Source of the DNA: DATKZH01 sp035528065
GTDB lineage: Bacteria; Planctomycetota; Planctomycetia; Pirellulales; Thermoguttaceae
DNA: 64,000 bases
Direction: 5' to 3'
NCBI GenBank assembly: GCA_035528065.1
Contig: DATKZH010000174.1
Span: 1-64,000, forward strand
In this document: positions 8,597-17,400 of the stretch, piece after piece
Layout of the letters: each line of letters begins with the position of its first letter
Position numbering within the stretch: position 1 is the stretch's first letter
The notes under the pieces: model-generated
What the model saw: the letters and a program-made list of their open reading frames with translations, nothing else
Told to the model about the DNA's origin: nothing
Databases searched by the model: none
Program-made: the position numbers and the translations under genes

Positions 8597-8744
8597 CGAG
8601 GCTTTGCCTCAGACCGGGGCGAGGGTTCAGTGGTCAGGGTTCAGGATTTCTGTGCATGGGTGGAACTCCAAGTCCTGAACCCCGAACCCTGAACCCCACA
8701 AACTTGACTCATTTGCGGCAAATGTCCGAAGCCAAGTGCCCTAG
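8588..8744. repeat. Dispersed palindromic repeat, copy A (second copy at 28960-29123)
   Basis: About 157 nt are nearly identical to 28960-29123. The element starts in the last codons of the hydrogenase small subunit (GAAGACTAG includes its stop), carries tandem GGGTTCAG units, a central segment (TTTCTGTGCATGGGTGGAAC), then the complementary CTGAACCC units, and ends at GTGCCCTAG. The two unit blocks can pair as a long hairpin around GTTCAGGA/TCCTGAAC. It shows no coding capacity. It interrupts what would otherwise be a compact hydrogenase operon. Confidence 0.9.
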
Positions 8745-8831
8745 GCGCGGGCACCTGCGTTCGAAATCAAGACCGTTCACACGCTGACCTTGCGGCGAAT
8801 AGGCATCGGCGGTGTTGGGAGACGAATGGGA

Positions 8832-10265
8832 ATGACAAAGACGATCACCTTGGGGCCAGTCACCCGCATCGAGGGCCATTTAGACATCGAGGTGACGCTC
8901 GAAACGGCCGACGGCGTCCAACGAGTCGTCGATGCGCGCGTTTCCGGGACGATGTTTCGCGGATTCGAGATGATCCTCAAGGGGAAGCACCCCCGAGACG
9001 CGATCCACCTGACGCAGCGAATCTGCGGGGTCTGTCCCACGTCCCATGCGATGGCGGCGTCGATGACCCTCGAAGCCGCGTACGGCTCAAACGCCGCACC
9101 GCCCCCCAACGGACGGATCCTGAGGAATCTCATCCTCGGGGCCGATTTCCTTCAATCGCACGTCCTGCATTTCTATCATCTGGCTTTGCTGGATTACGTC
9201 GATAGTCCTGGCATTCTCGGCAGCTCGGCGACCGCGCCGCGGTACGTCGCGCCGGATGCGATCTCCGGCTCGGAGGCGGCGGGCTTGCTCGCACACTACG
9301 TGAAGGCGATGGACATTCGCCGCAAAACGCACCAAATGGGCGCGATTTTCGGTGGCAAGATGCCTTGCACGCCCGTGTTCGTCGCGGGCGGTTGTACGCA
9401 GACGCTCACCGATACCCTCGACTTGGCGACCGCGGGCGAGCCGACTGCGTCGGAGCGGATCGCACAATTTCTCAAGCTGCTGGGCGAGGTTCGCGCGTTC
9501 ATCGACGCCGCGTATTTGCCCGACGTGCAGTTCCTGATGCGACGTTTTCCGGCCTATTCGCAGATCGGCCGCGGATGCGGAAACCTCCTGGCCTTCGGCG
9601 CGTTCGACCTGGACGGCACGGGCTCGAAGAAGCTGCTTCGGCGCGGAGTCTCTACAAAAGGAGAGTCTGGCCCGCTCGACGTCGGGCAGATCACCGAGCA
9701 CGTCACGCACTCCCGTTACCGCGAGGCCGGTGGCGCTCTCAATCCGCGTGACGGCGTTACCGAGCCGGATGCCGACAAGGCCGACGCCTACTCGTGGATC
9801 AAGGCGCCGCGCTACCTGAACCAGCCGCATGAAGTGGGGCCGCTGGCGCGGATGTGGATTGCAGGACGCTACCGGCGCGGCACCTCGGTGATGGACCGAC
9901 TGATGGCCAGGGCTCTGGAGACGCGACAAATCGCCAGTGCCATGGTCGGATGGCTCAAGGAACTGAGCGTCGACGCCCCGACAAGCGTCGGTTTCCGGCA
10001 CGCCGGCTCAGGGGCGGGTATCGGCTTGAGCGAGGCGCCCCGGGGCGCCCTTGCCCACTGGATCCAGTTCGTAGACGGCTCGATCCAGCGCTATCAGGTG
10101 GTGACACCGACGGCGTGGAACGGCTCGCCGATGGACGCCCTAGGCCAGAAAGGCCCCATCGAGGAGGCCCTGATCGACACGCCGGTACGTGACAAAGACG
10201 AACCGCTCGAGTTGCTCCGCGTGGTGCACTCGTTCGACCCCTGCCTCGCGTGCTCGGTGCACTGA
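8832..10265 (+). CDS. [NiFe] hydrogenase large (catalytic) subunit without C-terminal extension
   Basis: A 477-residue catalytic subunit that interconverts H2 with protons and electrons. The N-terminus has the conserved RIEGH segment (Glu14, proton transfer). The L1 motif RICGVCPTSH provides C65 and C68; the L2 motif DPCLACSVH provides C471 and C474. L2 uses TGC codons, so this is a Cys (not Sec) enzyme. The protein ends exactly at the L2 His, where most group 1 subunits continue with about 15 residues that an endopeptidase removes during maturation. ATG 8832 is 10 nt from GGGAG; ATG 8826 is also possible. There is no Tat signal, as expected for a subunit co-exported with the small subunit. 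No hyp genes, protease or cytochrome b subunit occur in the window. Confidence 0.95.
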   Translation: MTKTITLGPVTRIEGHLDIEVTLETADGVQRVVDARVSGTMFRGFEMILKGKHPRDAIHLTQRICGVCPTSHAMAASMTLEAAYGSNAAPPPNGRILRNLILGADFLQSHVLHFYHLALLDYVDSPGILGSSATAPRYVAPDAISGSEAAGLLAHYVKAMDIRRKTHQMGAIFGGKMPCTPVFVAGGCTQTLTDTLDLATAGEPTASERIAQFLKLLGEVRAFIDAAYLPDVQFLMRRFPAYSQIGRGCGNLLAFGAFDLDGTGSKKLLRRGVSTKGESGPLDVGQITEHVTHSRYREAGGALNPRDGVTEPDADKADAYSWIKAPRYLNQPHEVGPLARMWIAGRYRRGTSVMDRLMARALETRQIASAMVGWLKELSVDAPTSVGFRHAGSGAGIGLSEAPRGALAHWIQFVDGSIQRYQVVTPTAWNGSPMDALGQKGPIEEALIDTPVRDKDEPLELLRVVHSFDPCLACSVH

Positions 10266-10308
10266 TCGGTTGCACCGTATCGCTCGCGCAGCGGCGAGGA
10301 CCGGACGA

Positions 10309-10887
10309 CTACTGCTTCTTGGGCTTGGGCTTGGGCTTCTGCTTGTGGTGGCGGAGCTCTTCCGGCGTCTGGGATTCTTCGTGGGCCACGCGGGTGTGGC
10401 ACTTGATGCAGACGTTCTTCGGCAGGACTTCCCAGATCGAGCGCTCGGCGGCCTCTTCCTCCTCTTCGGTGAGCTTCTTGTCGCCGAACGCCTCGCAGAT
10501 CTCCGCGTGCTTGCTGCCCGGCCCATGGCACGACTCGCAGGTGACTGCCTTCAGGTCCGGGGTCGACTCGTCCTTGTAGCCCGTCGGCGTTTCGTAGCCG
10601 GTCGTGTGGCACTTGAGGCACTTGGCGTCCTTTTCGTACTTCTCCGTGAGCAACTCGAATGCGCGGGAGTGGCCGGTCTTCTTCCAGGCCTCAAACTCCT
10701 TCTCGTGGCACTCGGCGCACTCGTGCACGCCGACGTACGTCTGGTCCGCGGGCGGGGTCGGCTTCTCCGCCTCGGCCGGAACCGCCTGCACCGGTGACGA
10801 GTCCATGGTCAGTAGTGCGCCGGCCAACACCACGGATGTCACGGCGACTACCGTCAGGGCAATCACAACTCGCGTCGCTCTACACAC
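10309..10887 (-). CDS. Tetraheme cytochrome c (c554-like), periplasmic
   Basis: The product is 192 residues with an N-terminal signal or membrane anchor (VVIALTVVAVTSVVLAGALL). It carries four CxxCH heme-binding motifs: CAECH (57-61), CLKCH (90-94), CESCH (117-121) and CIKCH (160-164), plus further His residues that could be distal ligands. Motif spacing suggests the cytochrome c554 / multiheme cytochrome family. It ends in a lysine/proline tail (KQKPKPKPKKQ). The GTG start at 10887 has GGGAGG 7 nt upstream. It is convergent with the hydrogenase large subunit, 43 nt away; a role as hydrogenase electron partner is plausible but inferred only from proximity and shared compartment. Confidence 0.9.
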   Translation of the reverse strand: MCRATRVVIALTVVAVTSVVLAGALLTMDSSPVQAVPAEAEKPTPPADQTYVGVHECAECHEKEFEAWKKTGHSRAFELLTEKYEKDAKCLKCHTTGYETPTGYKDESTPDLKAVTCESCHGPGSKHAEICEAFGDKKLTEEEEEAAERSIWEVLPKNVCIKCHTRVAHEESQTPEELRHHKQKPKPKPKKQ

Positions 10888-11207
10888 AGACCCACCTCCC
10901 TTGTTGCATTGGCACGATAGCGTTTGCTGCCCGCGGCAGCCACGACCCACTTCACTACCGACGCACTACCTCTAATGAGCAAGTCTACTTTGCCCCTCAG
11001 GCCGGGTCAACAACTTCATCTTCGCGGCTTTACGCCACCCTAACCCATTATGTCACAATGGTTTGCGCAAGCGGACGGGGAACAGGAGCCCCAACAGTCG
11101 CACCCGGCGGCGGAGAAAGAACGCCTTGGGCACGTGAAGCGAGTATAATCGCAGCTTGGAAACCGCCCGGCACCTGGGAAACGGAGGCTGCCGTTAGGAG
11201 CGACACC
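10888..11207. other. Divergent promoter region without a gene
   Basis: These 320 nt separate the starts of the cytochrome gene (minus) and the DUF6807 gene (plus). I see no gene or strong repeat. The middle (about 10985-11060) is less GC-rich than its surroundings, which suits promoters, but no box can be named with confidence. GTTAGGAG near 11193-11200 is the Shine-Dalgarno of the plus-strand gene. Confidence 0.4.
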
Positions 11208-12503
11208 ATGTCCACCACGACTCGTGATTCCATCCGCGTAACATCAACCGGCAACCGCCTGGCGGTGGCCGGGACCGGCCTGCTGGCCGCTTGGCTGCTT
11301 GGCTCGACCGCGCTGGGGGCCGACGCGACCGGCTCTGTGCTTGTGGTGCCGGCAAGTACGGCCACGCTCGAGGTGGCCGTCGCTTTGGAGCCGGCCGTCA
11401 AGCTTGCCGCCGCCGCAAGCTGGCAACTGGTCGAGGTCGACTATCCGAGCGTGGTCGTTCCCGTGCAGCTCGTGCCCGGCTTGACGGACGACGGCTTGGC
11501 GTGCGAAAAGAGCAAGCGCCTCGTCGCCGCCATCCCGCCGCGCCAGCGCGCCGGCGGGCCGCGAAGGTTCACGCTCCAGCCCGCCGGCAGCGTGGCGGAC
11601 GAAGCCGGCGGCGCGTTCCGCCTCGAAGACTCAAGCGACACGTCGCTCGGCATGTGGGACGGCGACTCGCCCGTGTTGGTGTATAACTACGGGACGATCA
11701 CCGCCAAGCACGTCCCCGAGAACGACCCGCGCCGGACGCGGGCGTGCTACGTCCATCCCGTTTACGGTCTCAACGGCGAGGTACTGACCGAGGACTTCCC
11801 GCCCGACCACTTCCACCACCACGGCGTCTTCTGGACCTGGCCGCACGTGGCGATCGACGGAGAAGAGTATGACCTCTGGGCCGACCGCGGCATCAAGCAG
11901 CGGTTCGTCCGGTGGCTCGCCCGCGAGGCGGGGCCGATCGCGGGCGTGATCGGCGTCGAGAACGGCTGGTTCGTCGACGACCGGAAGGTGATGATCGAGC
12001 GGGTGTGGCTTCGAGCGCATAAGCCGGCGGGCGCTAGCCGATCGCTCGACCTCGAGTTCACCTGGATCCCCGTCGATAGGCCGATCACCCTCTGGGGTGC
12101 CGGCGGCAAGAGCTACGGCGGGCTCACCGTGCGCTTCGCCCCGCCGTCGGCGAAAGACCCCAGCACTACGATCACCGTGCCCAGCGGCCCCACCACGGCC
12201 GACCTTCCCGACACGCCCCTAGCCTGGGCCGACTTCACCTCCCAGTTCGGCGACTCTCCCACGCGCAGCGGCGCCGCCGTGTTCGTCGATCCGAACCACC
12301 CCGACTATCCCCCCACCTGGCTCACCCGCCACTACGGCCCCCAGTGCGTCGGCTGGCCGGGCGTGAAGCCCAAGACGTTCGAGCCGGGCGAGCCGATCCG
12401 GCTCAACTACCGCGTCTGGATCCACAAGGCCGCGGTGGAGACCGCCCAAATCCAGCAGGCCTACGACGCCTATGTGGCGGCGCTAACGTCCTCTTGGCAG
12501 TAG
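11208..12503 (+). CDS. DUF6807 / PmoA family secreted protein
   Basis: This 431-residue protein has a signal peptide (LAVAGTGLLAAWLLGSTALGA). The central part carries the family signature YVHPVYGLNGEVLTEDFP followed by DHFHHHGVFWTW, typical of DUF6807 (annotated PmoA family although it is not a methane monooxygenase subunit). The fold of this family is a galactose-mutarotase-like beta sandwich; its biochemical role is not established. The ATG at 11208 has AGGAG at a normal distance. It is a stand-alone gene, convergent with the radical SAM gene 23 nt downstream. Such genes are very common in planctomycetes alongside sulfatases and Gfo/Idh/MocA enzymes. Confidence 0.88.
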   Translation: MSTTTRDSIRVTSTGNRLAVAGTGLLAAWLLGSTALGADATGSVLVVPASTATLEVAVALEPAVKLAAAASWQLVEVDYPSVVVPVQLVPGLTDDGLACEKSKRLVAAIPPRQRAGGPRRFTLQPAGSVADEAGGAFRLEDSSDTSLGMWDGDSPVLVYNYGTITAKHVPENDPRRTRACYVHPVYGLNGEVLTEDFPPDHFHHHGVFWTWPHVAIDGEEYDLWADRGIKQRFVRWLAREAGPIAGVIGVENGWFVDDRKVMIERVWLRAHKPAGASRSLDLEFTWIPVDRPITLWGAGGKSYGGLTVRFAPPSAKDPSTTITVPSGPTTADLPDTPLAWADFTSQFGDSPTRSGAAVFVDPNHPDYPPTWLTRHYGPQCVGWPGVKPKTFEPGEPIRLNYRVWIHKAAVETAQIQQAYDAYVAALTSSWQ

Positions 12504-12526
12504 TGGACCTGCGACCGACCTCGATG

Positions 12527-14422
12527 CTACTCGCCCTCGCCGTCATCGGAAGAGCCGGCTCGCAGCCCGAGACTCAGGTAGCGATTGTCGAGGCGGGCCA
12601 TGATCCGCTCGTCGACCCACTGGTCGAGGGTCCGTTTGAGGGCGGATTCGTCGACCGGCTCCCCGTCGGAGTGCTCAGCGGCGAACTGGAAAATTCGCTT
12701 GAGCGATCGCCCCGTGTCGCAGTAGAGGTAGATCTCCCGATCGAGGCCGGTGAGGCGACGCTGGAACTGGACGGCGCAGGGACGGGTGTCGGTGAGGATC
12801 AGCACGCCGTCGGGGCGGTCCCACATGCGGAGCGTGACCGTGTGGTTGAGCGACTGCCACGTCTCGATCTGCTCCAGCGCAGGCGTGGCGTAGTCGAGCG
12901 GGTTGCGCCCGTCGGCGTAGTCGTATTCGTAGTAGTAGGCCATGCGCCGCAGCACGTCGTCGGGGAAGGGGTAGACGTACGCGAACGCCTCGTTCGGGCG
13001 CGGGTTGGCCATGCCGTGGGCTTCGGGCGCTTCGAAGTAAGGCGAGAAGCGGTCCAGGCGGACCCGCCCCACCGCCAGCGGCGGCGCCAGGTGGACGATC
13101 GAAGGGATGAGATCGGCCAACGCGGCGTAGTCGTCCGGGTCCTCGCCCGGGAAGCCGTACAGCACGTTCCACTTCACCTCGACGTCGTGCTCCGAAAACC
13201 ACTTCAGGGTCTGAAGGTTCTGGACGGCGTTGGCCCCCTTGCCGATGAGCCGGAGCACCGAGGTGATGAACGTTTCGATCCCCAACTGGGCGGCGCCCAT
13301 CCCGGCGTCCATCAGGGTCTCGACCTGGCGACGCGTCATGTTGGTCTTCATCTCGAAGACGAAGGCCAGGCCGATCTCGGCCTCCTCGAGCATGGGCAGG
13401 AACGTGTCGAAGTAGCGGTAGTCGAGGATGTTGTCCGACGAGCAGGCCTGATGGACGCCGTATCGCTCGACAAGCCGCCGCAGCTCGTCCACCGCCCGCT
13501 GGGGGCTCTTGCTCCGATAGGCCAGCGTGCTGCCGTTCAGGCCGCAGAACTTGCAGTGGTGCTTCTGTCCCCACCAGCAGCCGCGGGAGGTCTCGAAGAA
13601 CAAGAGCGGGCGGATTCCGACCTTCAGGGGGCTGGTTTCGAGACGCCGAAAGTAGTCGTCGAAGTCGGGATGGGGTAGGGCGTCCATGTCGCGGACCATG
13701 AACCCGGCGGGATCGGGCGCGGCGAGTGGTCCACGACACGCCGTGGCTACTTCGCCCGGAGCGATCGGCAGCGACTCACGGCCGACGACGCCCGGCGGCA
13801 GCTCCGGCCGCTTGCCCTCGATGATCTGCTCGACGACCGGCGGGAACGTCAGGTCCGCTTCGCCCAGGAACACGTAGTCGATCTCGGGGAACTGTGCGAG
13901 TAGCTCGATCCCCATCTCGGCTTCGCAGGCCGCCCCGCCGAAGACGCTCTTGGCTTCGGGCCGCAGCTTTCGTATACGCCGGGCGAGGCACATCGAGGGC
14001 ATCGTCTGCTGGAACGACGTGGCAAAGCCGACGATCGCGTACGGCGACCAGTCGATCGACTCCACGCAGTGGTCCAGAAACGGCTCGACGTGCTCTTCGG
14101 TCCGCTCGAAGTCGCAGCGATCCTTGGGGGTGAGTCCGGCGTCGGTCGGAAGCAGGACGTCGCGCCAGTAGCGATCGTCGTCCGGCAACTGCCCTTGGAA
14201 GTAGTGCTTGGCGAACAGGCGCTCGCCGCCGAGCACAAAGGCGAAGTGGTCGGCGAGCCAGTAGTAATGGTCCAGCCCCACGCGCTCGGCGAAATCGAAG
14301 TTGAGGTAGGCCACGTCGCAGCCGATCCCCCGGCGGACAAGTGCCGCCTTCAACAGGCTGGGCCCGATGTTGGGCCAGCGGAGGTTGGAGAACGGCATGT
14401 TGACGATCAGCACGCGGGACAT
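12527..14422 (-). CDS. B12-binding radical SAM, RiPP maturation C-methyltransferase family
   Basis: The product is 631 residues. An N-terminal cobalamin-binding-like domain (VLIVNMPFSNLRWPNIGPS, residues 1 to ~220) precedes a radical SAM domain. The [4Fe-4S] cysteines are C282, C290 and C293 in RGCWWGQKHHCKFCGLNG, a CX7CX2C spacing with the WWG-KHHC-FCGLN wording characteristic of the bacteriocin-maturation radical SAM protein 1 family (TIGR03975). The SAM-domain strands follow (AFVFEMKTNMTRRQVETLMD, AQLGIETF, KWNVLYGFPGE). Such enzymes methylate unactivated carbons of ribosomal peptides. No precursor peptide, peptidase or exporter is recognisable near it. It starts 53 nt beyond the end of the HzsA/SUMF1 fusion gene on the same strand, so co-transcription is possible. 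Confidence 0.9.
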   Translation of the reverse strand: MSRVLIVNMPFSNLRWPNIGPSLLKAALVRRGIGCDVAYLNFDFAERVGLDHYYWLADHFAFVLGGERLFAKHYFQGQLPDDDRYWRDVLLPTDAGLTPKDRCDFERTEEHVEPFLDHCVESIDWSPYAIVGFATSFQQTMPSMCLARRIRKLRPEAKSVFGGAACEAEMGIELLAQFPEIDYVFLGEADLTFPPVVEQIIEGKRPELPPGVVGRESLPIAPGEVATACRGPLAAPDPAGFMVRDMDALPHPDFDDYFRRLETSPLKVGIRPLLFFETSRGCWWGQKHHCKFCGLNGSTLAYRSKSPQRAVDELRRLVERYGVHQACSSDNILDYRYFDTFLPMLEEAEIGLAFVFEMKTNMTRRQVETLMDAGMGAAQLGIETFITSVLRLIGKGANAVQNLQTLKWFSEHDVEVKWNVLYGFPGEDPDDYAALADLIPSIVHLAPPLAVGRVRLDRFSPYFEAPEAHGMANPRPNEAFAYVYPFPDDVLRRMAYYYEYDYADGRNPLDYATPALEQIETWQSLNHTVTLRMWDRPDGVLILTDTRPCAVQFQRRLTGLDREIYLYCDTGRSLKRIFQFAAEHSDGEPVDESALKRTLDQWVDERIMARLDNRYLSLGLRAGSSDDGEGE

Positions 14423-14458
14423 GGAGTGAGAGTGGATAAGTGCTCGTTGGCTTGCTGC

Positions 14459-14476
14459 GAAGCCACACGCGGCTTC
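14459..14476. repeat. Hairpin overlapping the stop codon of the HzsA/SUMF1 fusion gene
   Basis: GAAGCC (14459-14464) and GGCTTC (14471-14476) form a 6-bp stem with a 6-nt loop. The second arm overlaps the stop codon of the gene ending at 14475. It resembles a diverged version of the GAAGCCGC/GCGGC repeat at 31410 and 56656. It could act as a weak transcription stop between the fusion gene and the radical SAM gene. Confidence 0.5.
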
Positions 14477-17400
14477 ACCGGGCGGAGTCGTCGTGCGGAA
14501 TGCTCACCGCCACGGTCGCCGGCTTCGGCTTCGCGATCACGCGGAAGCCGACGTTGTACACCCGCTGGTACGGCTGGTAGCTCAGCCGGAAGCTCGACGT
14601 GCACCGCTTGGGCCGATCGCGCCAGGAGCCGCCGCGTACGACCTTGCGGCCCTCGGTCGCCGGGTCGTCCCGCCCGTCGTCGGCGTAGTAGGGGAAGGGC
14701 CGGTACGCGGTCCGCGTCCACTCGGCCACGTTGCCGTGCACGTCAAACAGCCCCCACGCGTTGGGCTGGTACGTGCCCGGGGCGACCGTCAGCAGGCTTC
14801 CGTCGTTGAATCGCGCGTCCTTGGGGATCCAGTCGTCGTACTTGGGCGGGTCCTTGTACGCTTCGAAGACGGTGTAGGGGTTGGTGACGAACTCGACCAT
14901 CTTGGCGTCGCACACGTTGGCAAAGGGCGAGAAGTCGGTATCCAGACCGCCGTAGAACATGGGCGCGGCCGTCCCGGCCCGGCAGGCATACTCCCATTGG
15001 GCCTCGGTCGGCAGCGTGAACTCGTCGCCCGTCTCCCGCGAAAGCCACCGGCAGAAGCCCGTCGCCGCGTTCCAGCTCACGCGCACGACGGGCTGCTCCG
15101 GCTCGTTCATCGGATAGCCGTGGATGCCGAACTGGTAGGCGTTCTTTGATTCGACGCGGCTATCGTGGTTGGGGTCGAAGCGGGCGAACTGGGCGTTGGT
15201 CACTTCGCCGACGCCCATCCAGATGGGCTTCTCGATCTCGACCCGGGCGAGCGGCCGCTCGTCGACCGCTCCGTCGACGCTTCCCATCACGAACTCGCCG
15301 GCCGGGATCAGCGTCATCTCGAAGGTCACGCCGTCGCCCAGGTCGATCGTTCGCGTCGTGACCGGCCCGGCCGCCGCCTGGCGACGCTGGGCTTCGGCGG
15401 CGTCGAACGGCCAGTTCGGGCACTCGACCACCTGCGGCGGAGGAGGATCGACGGGCTTCGGGAAGATCGGCTCGATGGGCTCGTTGCTCGTGGGCGGCAC
15501 GGCCTCGGGATCGTCGTCGAGGTTGGCATAGAGCTTCAGAAGCTCGCGGCGTCGCTCGCGCTGCACGCCCGGGTCGGCCAGCTCCTCGCCCCAGGTGCCG
15601 TGATAGGGGCAGTTCAGGTCGATCCAGGTGATCAGCCGGTCCCAGGCTTCAGCGTCCAGCTCGACGCCGTGGTGCCCTTTCTGGAGCATCTCGACCAACT
15701 GCGTCGTGTCGGCGTGGTATTCCATGGGCGTGAGCATGTGGTAGTCGCTCTCGATGCCCGGTCGCCGCACGTAGCGATGCAACTCGGCGTAGCCCACCGA
15801 GAACTTCCCGCCGCGATTGCCGCCGTTGCCCGAGGTGATGATCTTCCAGTCGGAGATTCTTGCGTTGCCCCGCAGGTCGGCGATTTGGCGGCCGTCGGGT
15901 CGCGGTTGGCCGTTGTGGCAGCCGACGCAGTAGCGGTCGACCACCGGCTGCACCTCCCGGGGATAGCTGAATCCGCGCAGGGGGCCGTACCAGGGCTCGA
16001 TTTCGTCGGGTGGGTGGTCCAGCGCGAGGGTCAGCCCGGCGGGCGGGGCGGAATTCTGCGGCTCGTGACAGCCGGCACACTGGACCACCTCGCCCGGCAT
16101 GGCCGTCATCCAGCTCCGCATAAGCTGGAGGGCCTTGCCCTCTTCATCGAGAGGCTGAAGCGCGATCGGCACGTTGGCCGGGATCCTGAATCGAGCCGAG
16201 CCGTCCTCATAGACGGGCACGGTGCCGACCACCCGCTTGATGTCCCACGGGCCGTCCATCCCGATGATCCCCAGCAGGCCGCCCATTCCCTGGTAGGCGA
16301 AGTGGTAGGTGACCAGCCGCAGCTTCTTGACCGTGCCGCGAGGGATGCCTTTGAGGCCGTCGCCGCGGTAAACGTCGGGGAGGTAGACGAGAGCGTCCTT
16401 GCGTCCCGGCTGGACCTTGTCGGGGATCACCGGCGGCCGGGGCGTCTTCTTGATCGGGATCGGTTCCAGCATCGCGTAGCCGGGCAGCTCCTTCACGAGC
16501 ACCATGTTGTCGAACACGTCGACCAGGTAGATCCCCCAGAGCGACTGCGGCGTCGGCCTAGCGGCCACCAGGAAGTGCTTGTCGCTGAGCGGGTAAGGAT
16601 GGAGGAATTTCGGCCAACTGCTCAGGGTCAGCCCGTCGCGGATGATCATCTCCACCGGCTTGCCGTGCCCCGGGATCCGCTGCACGGCGCCCGTCGCCTC
16701 GCGGCGCCCCTTGGCCGGGTCGAACAGGACCAGCTCACCCATCCTCGGGTTGTCGTGATGCCCGCCGATGACGGCCACGACCTTGGTCGGATGGTGGGGG
16801 ACGGGCCGGGCGTAGAAGATCGAGTTGGGCCAGTAGGAGTTGCTGCCGTAATACTCCATCTGCTCGGTGCCGTCCGGATTCATGTGGAACAAAAGCCGCG
16901 TGTTGGAGTGGGGCGTGTCGGTGTACTCCCACCGGGAATAGAGCACGCGGCCGTTGTTCATCACCGTGGGGCACCAGTCGTGCTCCTGGTCGAAGCAGAG
17001 CTGGCGGATGTTCTTGCCGTCGGCGTCCATCACGTACAACGTCGACACGTGCGAGCCCCCGTACACGCACGGCACGCCGATGAAACACGCCGTCGAGGTG
17101 AAGAGGATCTTGCCGTCGGGCAGGTAGCAGGCGTCGTAGCTATCGACGTCGGGCTGCTCGCCGGTCAGCTCGCTGAGGCCGCTCCCGTCGAGGCCGATCT
17201 CGAACACCTGCCAGCGATCGTGGCTGCCGGGCATCGAAAACAGCAGCCGATCGGCGTCGAAATGGAGATCCACGTCGCCGGCGAACCGGCCCCCGTCCGG
17301 CTTGAACAGCGTGCTCAGCTCGCCCTCGGCCCCGACCGGCGAGAGCACGGCGATCTCGTCGTCGAAGCCGGTCTTCGGCAGGCTCGAGTTGCTCTGCCAG

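Noticed and set aside
10239..10265. TGA in the hydrogenase large subunit as a selenocysteine codon
   Set aside because: The Sec position in NiFeSe enzymes is the first Cys of L2, which is TGC here; the TGA follows the final His and downstream sequence does not resemble a C-terminal extension.
14475..15300. SUMF1 domain as the formylglycine-generating enzyme for the local sulfatases
   Set aside because: The first copper-binding Cys is replaced by Asp (GGSWRD), so canonical activity is not supported.
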